Positions 1-7,338 of a stretch of DNA of 30,515 nucleotides are shown here, piece after piece. This DNA is from Pontimonas sp. Lineage in GTDB: Bacteria; Actinomycetota; Actinomycetes; Actinomycetales; Microbacteriaceae. Made by a program: the position numbers and the translations under genes. The stretch spans positions 1 to 30,515 of the forward strand of contig JALQXU010000002.1 of assembly GCA_023263045.1 (NCBI GenBank), given 5' to 3'. Numbering within the stretch: the stretch's first letter is position 1; the number at the start of each line of letters is the position of its first letter. A model generated the notes under the pieces. It saw only the letters and a program-made list of their open reading frames with translations, searched no databases and had not been told where the DNA came from.

Positions 1-278
1 AACGAGTCCCAGCCAATCGGGTGGAGGACCTGGAAGCCTTGAAGCCTCCAGTACCGGGCAACCACATCTCCCAGCGCATACACCTCGGCGTGACCCATGT
101 GGAGGTCCCCCGATGGGTAGGGGAACATATCGAGCACGTATTTACGCGGGCGGTCATCACCCTCATCGGGCACGGTAAAGGGCTCTGTTTCCTCCCAGAA
201 CGCAGACCATTTCGCCTCTAGCGCGTGCGGGTCATAACCCCCTTCGCCCTCAGATTCGGGCGCGCCAACACGAGTCAT
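1..278 (-). CDS. leuS: Leucyl-tRNA synthetase, N-terminal 92 residues (runs off the window)
   Basis: Class Ia aminoacyl-tRNA synthetase that charges tRNA-Leu in the cytoplasm. Only the first 92 codons are present. The stretch FPYPSGDLHMGH (about residues 52-63) is the LeuRS form of the HIGH ATP-binding signature, followed by HAEVYALGD and HPIGWDS, all typical of the LeuRS Rossmann-fold start. The ATG at 278 is 6 bp downstream of the pabB stop codon. No Shine-Dalgarno sequence precedes it, but a TATTCT hexamer (288-293, minus strand) lies 6 nt upstream of an in-frame GTG at 281-279, directly before the ATG, so a leaderless start at the GTG is a real alternative. The rest of the protein, including KMSKS and the editing domain, lies outside the window. 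Confidence 0.95.
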   Translation of the reverse strand, partial: MTRVGAPESEGEGGYDPHALEAKWSAFWEETEPFTVPDEGDDRPRKYVLDMFPYPSGDLHMGHAEVYALGDVVARYWRLQGFQVLHPIGWDS

Positions 279-284
279 CACCGG

Positions 285-1604
285 TCAAGAATAGCCAACT
301 TGGCTCACGCCGAGCGCGCTCAGGAAGGCAGATGCCTTAATTCCCACTTCCCGAACCTCCTCCTGAGACTCACTCAAGGCGGTAATTCCGCCCCCCACTC
401 CGAGCGTCACAGCATCCTCGTCAACAACAGCGGTGCGGATCGTCATCGCGAACTCTGCACTACCGTCAGCACGCCAGACTCCAAAGGTTCCCGAGTACAG
501 ACCTCTGGGCCCACTCTCGACATCATTCAAAATCTCCACAGCCCGTCTCTTGGGAGCACCTGTCATCGAGCCGGCGGGAAATGTCGCATCGAGGACCTCC
601 ATCACATCGAATTGTTCTCGAAGGCGACCCGTGACCGTACTCACCAGTTGATGAACCGTCGCATACTCTTCAACCACCAAGAGCTCAGGAACCTCAACGC
701 TTCCCACCTCGCAGACGCGGGAGAGATCATTGCGCATCAAATCCACAATCATGAGGTTCTCGGCGCGCTCCTTATCGCTGGCGACGAGCTCGTCACGAAG
801 GGCGGCATCATTCTCGGGAGTGGAACCTCTCGGTCTGGTGCCTTTGATCGGTCGCGTCGTCACGGTTCGAGTCGAGTCGACTGAAAGGAAGGTTTCCGGA
901 GACGCTGACACTACTGAAACGTCAGGAAAACGGACCAACGCCTGGTGATGGGTCGGGTTGGACTCGCGCATGACTCTGTGCAAGGCGACGGGATCCACGC
1001 CGCCTGACATAGTCAGTTGTGTCGTGAGACACAGTTGATACACCTCACCGTCAGCAATGGCTTTCTGGGCGTGAGAGATCATCTCGAGATATCGCCCCTC
1101 CGAATCACGCCAATGGGCTTCGTGGAGCACTGGGAGTGCGGGATGAGGGGCGGGGGTGAGCGATTCAAGCTCACGCTCCACTCGGGTTACCCACTCCGCC
1201 GAATCCTCAGCTATCGGCAGCCAGTGTGCAGTAATCGATGCCGAGTCATGAGCCACCTCGAGCAGCCGTGTCACGACCAGCGCCCGCGGAATGACCTCGC
1301 CAGGAGTCGAGAGCCCTAAGTTCTCGGAACCCAGCTCATAGGGGAGCATCAGATGAATCCCCAGCGGAGCGAAACAGGTCTCTCCTGGGGGAAGCGAGAG
1401 TGACTCCCAGGTGGCTCGAACCTCGTCACGCCAGTTCGACGTCAGCTCGAGAGGCTCACCGAGGGCGATATAAGAGACTCCGCTACCGCGTTCACCGTGA
1501 TTGTCCCACCACACCGCAGAGGGGTTGTCTCCACACACGGCTCGAAAGACGTCGTGAGGTGAGCCAGGCACACGAAGAGGATGCCGTGAGGGGCCGAGCG
1601 TCAT
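285..1604 (-). CDS. pabB: Aminodeoxychorismate synthase component I
   Basis: Converts chorismate, with ammonia delivered by the PabA glutaminase, to 4-amino-4-deoxychorismate for folate synthesis. The chorismate-binding domain fills the C-terminal half: PIKGTRPRG (about residues 252-260), ELVASDKERAENLMIVDLMRND, and GSMTGAPK (about 345-352). The lysine in PIKGT marks PabB; TrpE carries alanine there, so this is not anthranilate synthase. I chose the ATG at 1604 (439 aa). The open frame continues to 1769, but that part lies antisense to the start of pabC. The gene diverges from pabC with 12 bp between start codons, and the next pathway step is encoded by that neighbour. No pabA/trpG glutaminase is in the window, so it must lie elsewhere. 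Confidence 0.93.
   Translation of the reverse strand: MTLGPSRHPLRVPGSPHDVFRAVCGDNPSAVWWDNHGERGSGVSYIALGEPLELTSNWRDEVRATWESLSLPPGETCFAPLGIHLMLPYELGSENLGLSTPGEVIPRALVVTRLLEVAHDSASITAHWLPIAEDSAEWVTRVERELESLTPAPHPALPVLHEAHWRDSEGRYLEMISHAQKAIADGEVYQLCLTTQLTMSGGVDPVALHRVMRESNPTHHQALVRFPDVSVVSASPETFLSVDSTRTVTTRPIKGTRPRGSTPENDAALRDELVASDKERAENLMIVDLMRNDLSRVCEVGSVEVPELLVVEEYATVHQLVSTVTGRLREQFDVMEVLDATFPAGSMTGAPKRRAVEILNDVESGPRGLYSGTFGVWRADGSAEFAMTIRTAVVDEDAVTLGVGGGITALSESQEEVREVGIKASAFLSALGVSQVGYS
288..293 (-). promoter_or_regulatory. Putative -10 hexamer for leaderless leuS
   Basis: TATTCT on the minus strand sits over the end of pabB, 6 nt before the in-frame GTG at 281 that directly precedes the leuS ATG. 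That is the spacing expected if transcription begins on the start codon, a common arrangement in Actinobacteria. No recognisable -35 element is seen 16-18 bp upstream. Inference from spacing only. Confidence 0.35.
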
Positions 1605-1619
1605 AGCCTTTAGCCTATG
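1602..1619. promoter_or_regulatory. Symmetrical divergent start region of pabB and pabC
   Basis: The 18-bp sequence CATAGCCTTTAGCCTATG contains both start codons at its ends, the complement of the pabB ATG on the left and the pabC ATG on the right. Each strand carries a TANNNT hexamer (TAGCCT at 1604-1609 plus, TAGGCT at 1617-1612 minus) followed by 7 nt and then the ATG. This matches actinobacterial -10 elements of leaderless transcripts. Each hexamer overlaps or abuts the other gene's start codon, so the two promoters should interfere. There is no room for a Shine-Dalgarno sequence for either gene between the two starts. Confidence 0.6.
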
Positions 1620-2456
1620 AGCCAGATTCTGTACCAGTTCTCGGAGGGCACCTTCCAGCCCATCGACTGGTGCGATCCTTCGAGACAGACGACGCTCGTG
1701 GCGGATTCGTTTCGGCTCGAAGATGGCCAGGTGGTAGCACTCGAGAAACACCTCGAGCGTTTTGCGCACTCAGTCGCTGCGCACACCGACGTCACTCCCC
1801 CACGACTGGATGACTTCCTTGCGTCCGTGCGAGGTGTCCTCCCCTCACATGGATCGTGGTTTCCTCGCATTGAAGCAGTGGACACTCCCGGTGGAGCCAG
1901 TCTGCGCTATCGGGAAAGACCTGCCCCATCATGGGAATGCGAGGCTGTGATTGCCAGGGCATCGTCTGATCCGCGACGATTTCCCCACATCAAAGGACCC
2001 GACCTCGAGGCCTTGATGGCGCTCCGCTCGGAGGTGTCCCAGCAAGGTGCCCAAGAGGCCATCATCACCAGCGCTGACGGACACCTGGTGGAGGGAGCGT
2101 ATAGCTCTCTGATGGTGTGGCTTCCTGGTGAACCAGGTCCCACCGTCATTCCCCCCTCAACCCCGCATTTACCCGGTGTGACCGAGACCGTGCTGCGTGA
2201 GGTCGCCCCGGCAGAGAGCGTGGAAGTCTTCGAGAAGGACGTACTGCTGTCCGATCTGGATGGAGCCGAGGTGTGGATTCTCAGCGCACTCCATGGAATC
2301 CGAGTGGCAACCCGCTTCGTGGCGGGGCCAGAGCTTGCACAGGAGGAGGGGCGTCGCGCGCTCTGGCAAGGTTTGTGGCGGGCACGAGCAACTCCGGTGG
2401 TGTCTCCCGATTCCCCGGGCATTACACAAGAGCGGGGCAATAGACTCCCCGGATAA
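1617..2456 (+). CDS. pabC: 4-amino-4-deoxychorismate lyase (class IV PLP aminotransferase fold)
   Basis: Releases pyruvate from aminodeoxychorismate to give p-aminobenzoate; cytoplasmic and PLP-dependent. The N-terminal ADSFRLEDGQVVALEKHLER is the class IV signature. K126 in HIKGPDLEALMALR is the likely Schiff-base lysine, and EGAYSSLMVW (about residues 155-164) corresponds to the cofactor phosphate-binding segment. Its length of 279 aa fits the family. Pairing with pabB favours aminodeoxychorismate lyase over a branched-chain or D-amino-acid aminotransferase, which share this fold. The stop codon overlaps the next start as TAATG, so it is probably cotranscribed and translationally coupled with the DedA gene. 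Confidence 0.85.
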   Translation: MSQILYQFSEGTFQPIDWCDPSRQTTLVADSFRLEDGQVVALEKHLERFAHSVAAHTDVTPPRLDDFLASVRGVLPSHGSWFPRIEAVDTPGGASLRYRERPAPSWECEAVIARASSDPRRFPHIKGPDLEALMALRSEVSQQGAQEAIITSADGHLVEGAYSSLMVWLPGEPGPTVIPPSTPHLPGVTETVLREVAPAESVEVFEKDVLLSDLDGAEVWILSALHGIRVATRFVAGPELAQEEGRRALWQGLWRARATPVVSPDSPGITQERGNRLPG

Positions 2457-3109
2457 TGAACGAAATCCTCGATGCCATCCTCGGGTTTATCGAGGACGTT
2501 CCGCCAGTGCTGCGTATCCTGCTCACCGGTATTGCGATCATGCTCGAGACGAGTGTTCTGATTGGGCTTATCGTCCCGGGAGACACGGTGGTGTTGTTCT
2601 CCAGTACCGGAGTGACGACCATTGTGGAATTCATTTTCACCGTGTTCGCCGTGGTGGCTGGGGCTCTGCTCGGTAGCTCCTTTGGTTTTTGGATCGGGAG
2701 AATCTTTGGCCCGAAGCTTCGGGGAAGTTGGCTGGGGATTCGCATTGGCGAGGACCGCTGGCGCAAAGCAGACCGTTTTGTGAAAAAACGCGGTGGTATT
2801 GCCGTTTTCATTTCCCGGTTCTTGCCCGTTTTTCACTCCGTTGTTCCGCTCACCGCGGGAATGTCGATTATGCGTTACCGAACATTCATGAGCTGGCTAG
2901 CCCCGGCGTCGATTATCTGGTCGTTTCTCTATGTCTCCATTGGCTCGGGAGCGGCCGAAACATACCGGGGGCTGAAGGATTCGCTTGATCAGGCGGGATG
3001 GATATTCATCGGAATCGTCGCCGTGTCACTGGTGCTGCTCTTTGTCATCAAGCAGATTCTGCATCGTTTTGCCCACTCCGACGAAGAGGACGAGGGCTCT
3101 GAGGCTTAA
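2456..3109 (+). CDS. DedA family (VTT domain) membrane protein
   Basis: Integral membrane protein of 217 aa, the DedA/SNARE-associated (VTT) family. Members act in membrane homeostasis; several are proposed lipid-carrier flippases (undecaprenyl phosphate, phosphatidylethanolamine) and need proton motive force. Seen here: a hydrophobic N-terminal segment, the re-entrant motif GLIVPGDTVVLFSS (about residues 37-50), GSSFGFWIGR, and the conserved arginine motif RFLPVFHSVVPLTAGMS (about 120-136), then two more membrane spans and a short acidic tail. The substrate cannot be read from sequence. Its start overlaps the pabC stop by one base, and the gene ends 5 bp before a strong hairpin. Confidence 0.9.
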   Translation: MNEILDAILGFIEDVPPVLRILLTGIAIMLETSVLIGLIVPGDTVVLFSSTGVTTIVEFIFTVFAVVAGALLGSSFGFWIGRIFGPKLRGSWLGIRIGEDRWRKADRFVKKRGGIAVFISRFLPVFHSVVPLTAGMSIMRYRTFMSWLAPASIIWSFLYVSIGSGAAETYRGLKDSLDQAGWIFIGIVAVSLVLLFVIKQILHRFAHSDEEDEGSEA

Positions 3110-3113
3110 CGCA

Positions 3114-3142
3114 GTGTGGGGTGGCCAGAGGCCACCCCACAC
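3114..3142. terminator. Bidirectional hairpin between the DedA gene and the ABC operon
   Basis: GTGTGGGGTGGCC (3114-3126), loop AGA, then its exact complement (3130-3142): a 13-bp perfect stem between convergent genes, 5 bp after the DedA stop and 16 bp beyond the binding-protein stop at 3158. No T-tract follows on either strand, so it is either a U-less terminator as seen in Actinobacteria or an mRNA 3'-end stabiliser serving both transcripts. Confidence 0.75.
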
Positions 3143-3157
3143 GCCCTTCGCGCTGTC

Positions 3158-4027
3158 CTAGAACCCGTTATCCGCGAGCCATTGCGCCGCAATGTCCGAT
3201 GCGGACATTTGGTCCTTCGTGCTCTTGAGGTTCAAAGCAACGAGACCTTCAGGGGTGAGTGCCTCACTGATCGGGTCAATCACCTCTGCGAGGTCGCTCG
3301 CGATCTCACTCGAAGCAATCGGAACAACATTGGATGCGAGGAACAGGCCCTCGGGATCGGCCAGGGTTACCAAACCGAAGTCGGCGATCCGTGGGTCACC
3401 GCTGTAGACGTTGGCGACATTAATGACACCCTCGAGCAGCGCATCCACCGTGATATCTCCTGTGGCATCAAACGCCACGGTGACGCCATAGGTCTCCAAG
3501 AGACCGGTCGGTCCGTAGGGGCGCTCCTCCAGTTCAGGGTTTCCCCCCAAAATCAGGCCATCGACATTCGCCAGGTCAGCGATGCTCGTGAGGCCGTTAG
3601 CCTCAGCAAACTCTGCCGTGACGTTGTAGGAGTCCTGGTCTGTCGCGGGCGACATGGCAAGCGCTGTCAAACCCTCGGGTAATGCTGTCGCCAGCTCGCC
3701 ATAGACCTCATCGGCTTGGGTTGCCGTGGTCTCTGGAGAGTAATACTGCAACAGGTTTCCGGTGTACTCGGGGAACAGATCAACTGCTCCTGATTCAAGC
3801 TCCGGGAGGTACGCATCGCGCTGACCGATTTGGAACTGTCGCTCGACCTCAAAACCGGCTCCCTCGAGGGCCTGGGCATAGATTTCGGCGATGATTTCGT
3901 TCGAGTAGTACGCCTGGGACCCGACCACGATGGGCTCATCGCTGGCTCCAACCCCGGCGCACCCGCTCAGCACCAGACCGGCAGTGAGCGTAAGTCCCGC
4001 CAGTCCAGTCAGTTTTCTCTTCGTCAT
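3158..4027 (-). CDS. Osmoprotectant/glycine betaine-choline type ABC substrate-binding lipoprotein
   Basis: Extracytoplasmic binding protein (OpuAC/ProX-like fold) that would deliver a quaternary ammonium compound to the permeases encoded upstream. It has a lipoprotein signal peptide: positive start MTKRK, a hydrophobic core, and lipobox LSGC with the lipidated cysteine at residue 23. The mature protein begins with PIVVGSQAYYSNEIIAEIY, characteristic of the OpuC/OsmF group, and continues with DLFPEYTGNLLQYY. Its length of 289 aa is normal. It is the last gene of a four-gene minus-strand operon, 17 bp after the permease, with AGGAAA upstream of the ATG. The ligand could be betaine, choline, carnitine or a related compound; the sequence does not decide. 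Confidence 0.88.
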   Translation of the reverse strand: MTKRKLTGLAGLTLTAGLVLSGCAGVGASDEPIVVGSQAYYSNEIIAEIYAQALEGAGFEVERQFQIGQRDAYLPELESGAVDLFPEYTGNLLQYYSPETTATQADEVYGELATALPEGLTALAMSPATDQDSYNVTAEFAEANGLTSIADLANVDGLILGGNPELEERPYGPTGLLETYGVTVAFDATGDITVDALLEGVINVANVYSGDPRIADFGLVTLADPEGLFLASNVVPIASSEIASDLAEVIDPISEALTPEGLVALNLKSTKDQMSASDIAAQWLADNGF

Positions 4028-4044
4028 AGTGTCGCTTTCCTTTG

Positions 4045-4803
4045 CTATGTTTCCTTTTTCTCTGGGCTAGCGGCCGCGGTGGCCACTGGGGCCGTGCGGG
4101 AGACTGAGTCTCTCGCACGGACATCGTTAAGTCGACCCTGTTGCACTCCCCTGGGGGTTACCCACGTGGTGAGGGCAGACAGGAGGCCATCGAGAGCCAG
4201 CGCCACGACAACGATGACGAGCGCTGTTCCCACCGTTTGATCAAATCGTCGGAGGGGTATCCCTTGGATGATGTCATACCCCAAGCCTCCCAAACCGACG
4301 TAGGCAACGAGTGTTGCCGTGGCCACAATTTGTAACACTGCTCCGCGGAGTCCGCCGAGGAGGAGCGGTAGCGAAAGGGGTATCTCGACAGTCCGAATAA
4401 TCTGCCACTCGGTCATCCCCTGCGCTCGTGCGGCATCAATAGTCCCCCGAGGTATTTGTTGCATCCCTGAATAAGCGCCCGCCATGAGTGGAGGGATACC
4501 GAGGAGAACCAGCGCCACCAGTGACGCTGTGACCCGCTCGGAGACACCCAAGACCAGCACGAGCAACAGAATCACGCCGAAAGAGGGCAGAGCTCTGGCT
4601 GCGCCGGTAATTCCGACCACCCAGGTCCCCCCTCGACCGGTGTGACCAATGAAATACCCAATCGGGACAGCTATCACGGCAGCAACAGCCGTGGCTCCAG
4701 CCGTGTACACGAGGTGTTCGGCTACCCGCTGAGGAATCGACCCCTCACCTTGGTACTGCTCGGGCGAGAACAACCAGGCCAACGCTTCCCACAGAAGATC
4801 CAT
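4045..4803 (-). CDS. Osmoprotectant ABC transporter permease (OpuCD/YehY-like)
   Basis: Inner-membrane permease of 252 aa for the betaine/choline-type importer. It has about six membrane segments and the EAA-loop region EWQIIRTVEIPLSLPLLLGG, where the ATPase docks. I chose the ATG at 4803 because it overlaps the upstream permease stop as TAATG. The open frame extends to 5100 only by running through the upstream gene. The C-terminal tail (about the last 35 residues, with ARDSVSRTAPVATAAASP) is hydrophilic and beyond the usual end of the domain. A second permease gene lies immediately upstream, so the membrane part is probably a heterodimer. Confidence 0.88.
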   Translation of the reverse strand: MDLLWEALAWLFSPEQYQGEGSIPQRVAEHLVYTAGATAVAAVIAVPIGYFIGHTGRGGTWVVGITGAARALPSFGVILLLVLVLGVSERVTASLVALVLLGIPPLMAGAYSGMQQIPRGTIDAARAQGMTEWQIIRTVEIPLSLPLLLGGLRGAVLQIVATATLVAYVGLGGLGYDIIQGIPLRRFDQTVGTALVIVVVALALDGLLSALTTWVTPRGVQQGRLNDVRARDSVSRTAPVATAAASPEKKET

Positions 4804-5462
4804 TAGGCACCCGCTTCCACGGGCTTTTTCGCGAGGTGTGACCAGGGGAGGACGAGTCGTCCGATGAGGACCAAGAGAGCATCGACGAGGAGTGCAATGA
4901 GAAAGGTCATCACCACGCCGGTGAATACTTCGGGAACTATTTTGCGCTGAAACCCGTCCGTAAAGAGATACCCAAGCGACTGAATTCCCACCAAGACTCC
5001 GACCGTGACAAGGCTCACCGTGCTCACGGCGACTACCCGAAGCCCCGCGAGCAAGACCGGCCCCGCAAGGGGCAGTTCTACCGAGAAAAAGCGACCCCAT
5101 TCCGCATAACCCAACGCAGTTGCCGAGCGCAGGGTGTGAGGCTCAATACTCGCGAAGGCATCCGCGACAGTGCGGACCATGATGGCGACCGCATAAATGG
5201 TCAGCGCAATGATGACGTTTGCTTCAGACAGCACCGAAATACCGAGCAGAGGCGGCAGCAGCATAAATAGAGCCAGCGAGGGAATTGTGTAGAGGACCCC
5301 TACACCCCCTAAGACCAGACCTCGCGTTCCGGGAAACCGCTGAGCGAGCCATCCCAGGGGAAGTGCGAGCAGGAAGCCCAGGACAATGGGAATCACCGAA
5401 ATTCGAAGGTGGTCGAGCGACAATCGCGCTACCAACTCCCAGTTCGCCAGAAACCACTCCAT
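4803..5462 (-). CDS. Osmoprotectant ABC transporter permease (OpuCB/YehW-like)
   Basis: First of the two permeases, 219 aa, with about five to six membrane spans. VLYTIPSLALFMLLPPLLG and the EAA-loop sequence LRSATALGYAEWGRFFSVE (about residues 112-130) are typical of the OpuC/ProW permease family, which lacks a fused binding domain here. It starts 3 bp after the ATPase stop codon and ends in a one-base overlap with the next permease, so expression is surely coupled. Two different permeases plus a lipoprotein binding protein resemble the OpuC/YehZYXW architecture rather than ProU, which has one permease. Confidence 0.88.
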   Translation of the reverse strand: MEWFLANWELVARLSLDHLRISVIPIVLGFLLALPLGWLAQRFPGTRGLVLGGVGVLYTIPSLALFMLLPPLLGISVLSEANVIIALTIYAVAIMVRTVADAFASIEPHTLRSATALGYAEWGRFFSVELPLAGPVLLAGLRVVAVSTVSLVTVGVLVGIQSLGYLFTDGFQRKIVPEVFTGVVMTFLIALLVDALLVLIGRLVLPWSHLAKKPVEAGA

Positions 5463-5465
5463 CAG

Positions 5466-6281
5466 CTAGCCCTCGCGGATGCGGCCGGCTACCCGACCTG
5501 AGCCATCGATAGCGATTTTCTGACCCGCCTGCTCCACAATGCGAAGGGCTCTGGTGCCACGATCCGCGCCGATGAAGGCCTCCACGAAGGAGTTGGCGGG
5601 TTTGGCGAGAATCTCTTCTGGGGTTCCGTGTTGGACCACGGAAGCGCCTGTCTCCAAGATGGCGACGTAGTCACCGAGGAGGAATGCCTCATCAATATCG
5701 TGGGTGACAAACAAGACCGTTTTAGCCAGTGTCCACTGCAGTTCGAGCAACTCCTGCTGGAGGTCCGATCGCACGAGTGGGTCCACCGCCCCGAAGGGCT
5801 CGTCCATCAGCAAGATGTTGGGATCCACAGCAAGCGCCCTGGCCACCCCGACTCGCTGCTGCTGCCCCCCAGAAAGCTGCGCTGGATACCGCGTGGCCAA
5901 ATCGGAATCCAGCCCCACAACAGCCATCAGCTCTTCGACTCGCGCGACTCGCTCTGCTTGCGGCACGCCGCGGAGTTTGGCCACGGTCTGGATGTTGTCC
6001 GCCACCGTCTTATGGGGGAGCAATCCCCCGCTTTGCATGACGTAACCAATGGAGCGTCGGAGCTCTACCGGGTCACGCTCCGCAACGCTGATTCCATCGA
6101 TCGAGACCACCCCCGCCGTGGGATCGACCATGCGGTTAACCATCCGCAAGAGAGTCGTTTTCCCACATCCACTCGATCCCACAAGAACGGTGACGGAGCC
6201 GGTCGGAACAGTGAGACTGAAATTGTCGACCGCGACAGCCCCACCAGGGTATTCCTTGCGCACCGAGCTGAACTCAATCAT
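5466..6281 (-). CDS. Osmoprotectant ABC transporter ATP-binding protein (OpuCA-like, without CBS domains)
   Basis: ATPase that powers the importer. Visible motifs: Walker A GSSGCGKTT (residues 35-43), Q-loop Q83, signature LSGGQ (136-140), Walker B ILLMDE (156-161) and H-loop H194. I chose the ATG at 6281 (271 aa) because MIEFSSVRKEYPGG is the canonical family start and GGAG lies 8 nt upstream; a longer frame to 6326 has no support. OpuCA and ProV normally carry a C-terminal pair of CBS domains that sense ionic strength; only about 30 residues follow the ATPase core here, so that sensor is absent. It is the first gene of the operon. Confidence 0.9.
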   Translation of the reverse strand: MIEFSSVRKEYPGGAVAVDNFSLTVPTGSVTVLVGSSGCGKTTLLRMVNRMVDPTAGVVSIDGISVAERDPVELRRSIGYVMQSGGLLPHKTVADNIQTVAKLRGVPQAERVARVEELMAVVGLDSDLATRYPAQLSGGQQQRVGVARALAVDPNILLMDEPFGAVDPLVRSDLQQELLELQWTLAKTVLFVTHDIDEAFLLGDYVAILETGASVVQHGTPEEILAKPANSFVEAFIGADRGTRALRIVEQAGQKIAIDGSGRVAGRIREG

Positions 6282-6412
6282 GACGAAATCTCCGCAAGGT
6301 GGTCGGCCAACGAGTACTCCAGTCAACCAGCCCTTTTTGGACAGCGCGAGCCGTGATCCAGGAACTCTGACGGGACGCTCAGGGAATCGTCATCCGATGG
6401 TTACAAGGGTGA

Positions 6413-7063
6413 CTATGCCGTCGCTTCGTTCACAATGCACAGGGACACTCGCTTCGCTTCAGCAATCACCGCACTCTCGCCTCGGTCCGAGTGCATGAAG
6501 GCTCGACCGAGAAGAGCGTCCATCACATCAATTGCAGTCTCTATGGATACTCGTTCGGATGAATCGAGGCGCAGTCGCTGGACCTCGTGAAGGTAGTCCT
6601 TGATGACCCCCGCAATCTCAGCATTCCCGGCGCGACCCCCCGAGGACGGGCGAATGTCCAACACATCTCCCACGCGAAGTGAGCGGAATCCTGGCTCTTC
6701 GCGGAAGAAGCGAAGAAGTGTTTCCAGGGCGGTGGCAAGTGCACCGCTGACATCCCCCGGCTGCTCACGCTCAAGATCGGTTCGGAGAGCAGACGTGACC
6801 CGCTCAAGGCTTCTGGCAGCTACTGCCTGAAGAACAGCTACTCGATCAGGAAAGTAGCGATACACGGTTCCTATCGACGCCCCCGCTCGCTCGGCAACGA
6901 GAGCGGTCGTGAGTGGCTCAAATCCAACTTCGTGCATCACCTGGCATGCGGCATCGAGAAGAGCTCCAACCCTCGCGGCACTGCGAGCCTGGACCGGTTC
7001 GATGCGAATCGGTGCGGAAGAGGAATAACTAAAGGGTTTTTCAACGGTAGAAATGATGCACAC
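6413..7063 (-). CDS. TetR/AcrR family transcriptional regulator
   Basis: One-domain repressor-type DNA-binding protein of 216 aa. The N-terminal helix-turn-helix (about residues 28-77) includes AARVGALLDAACQVMHEVGF and the recognition part ERAGASIGTVYRYFPDR, a very typical TetR_N sequence. The ligand domain is not recognisable beyond family level. It lies 131 bp upstream of, and on the same strand as, the ABC importer operon, and diverges from the rhodanese gene 275 bp away, so either could be a target. The GTG at 7063 is uncertain: an AAAGG is only 2 nt upstream. The roughly 25-residue extension before the HTH suggests the true start could differ. Confidence 0.85.
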   Translation of the reverse strand: MCIISTVEKPFSYSSSAPIRIEPVQARSAARVGALLDAACQVMHEVGFEPLTTALVAERAGASIGTVYRYFPDRVAVLQAVAARSLERVTSALRTDLEREQPGDVSGALATALETLLRFFREEPGFRSLRVGDVLDIRPSSGGRAGNAEIAGVIKDYLHEVQRLRLDSSERVSIETAIDVMDALLGRAFMHSDRGESAVIAEAKRVSLCIVNEATA

Positions 7064-7278
7064 AGCCTTTCGTGGGATTAGTGCTCACGCAGTGCAAGAG
7101 TCTCGAGAGCCAAAAAGAATCGTACTCACTTTCACTCCTATGCCGAGCCATGGGGTGACACTAGCTGAGTTGAGTTCGGACCTGCGGGCGGTTGAAGGGT
7201 GGCTGTGGAAAACCGTTCCCGCTCTGGGTCGTTGACTGTGCATAACTTGGCGCAAAAATCTGTGATTCCAGGTGTTTT

Positions 7279-7294
7279 ATACCCCGGGGGGTAT
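7279..7294. promoter_or_regulatory. CsoR/CstR-type operator
   Basis: ATACCCCGGGGGGTAT is a perfect inverted repeat, ATACCCC-GG-GGGGTAT. It has the form of operators bound by the CsoR/RcnR/CstR (DUF156) family of copper, nickel or persulfide sensors. It sits just upstream of the -10 TATACT, where a bound repressor would block the promoter. Because the regulated gene encodes a rhodanese, a CstR-like per/polysulfide sensor is the best guess. No DUF156 gene is in the window. Confidence 0.7.
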
Positions 7295-7298
7295 TTGA

Positions 7299-7304
7299 TA
7301 TACT
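7299..7304 (+). promoter_or_regulatory. Promoter -10 element of the rhodanese gene
   Basis: TATACT is one base from the sigma-70 consensus, 34 bp before the GTG start. The predicted start of transcription is near 7311, leaving a short leader that contains the AGAAAGG ribosome-binding site. The -35 region (around 7275-7281, T-rich) is poor, and the operator at 7279-7294 fills the spacer. Confidence 0.6.
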
Positions 7305-7338
7305 GACTCTCATCATCGATCAGCCAGAAAGGTCTCTC

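Larger units (their letters stand above)
7064..7338. other. Intergenic region between the TetR gene and the rhodanese gene
   Basis: A 275-bp divergent region. Its right-hand end holds the rhodanese promoter and a CsoR/CstR-type operator, annotated separately. In the remaining roughly 200 bp I see no convincing gene, structural RNA or strong promoter; the tetR promoter must lie on its left side but I could not identify it. Confidence 0.5.

Noticed and set aside
1605..1769. N-terminal extension of PabB to 1769
   Set aside because: It overlaps the coding start of pabC on the other strand, and the extra residues do not resemble the family. The ATG at 1604 gives a normal protein.
7204..7245. Two sequences resembling DnaA boxes (TGTGGAAAA and TGTGCATAA)
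   Set aside because: Each has one mismatch to the consensus and only two are present, without an AT-rich unwinding region or origin genes nearby. Chance is likely.
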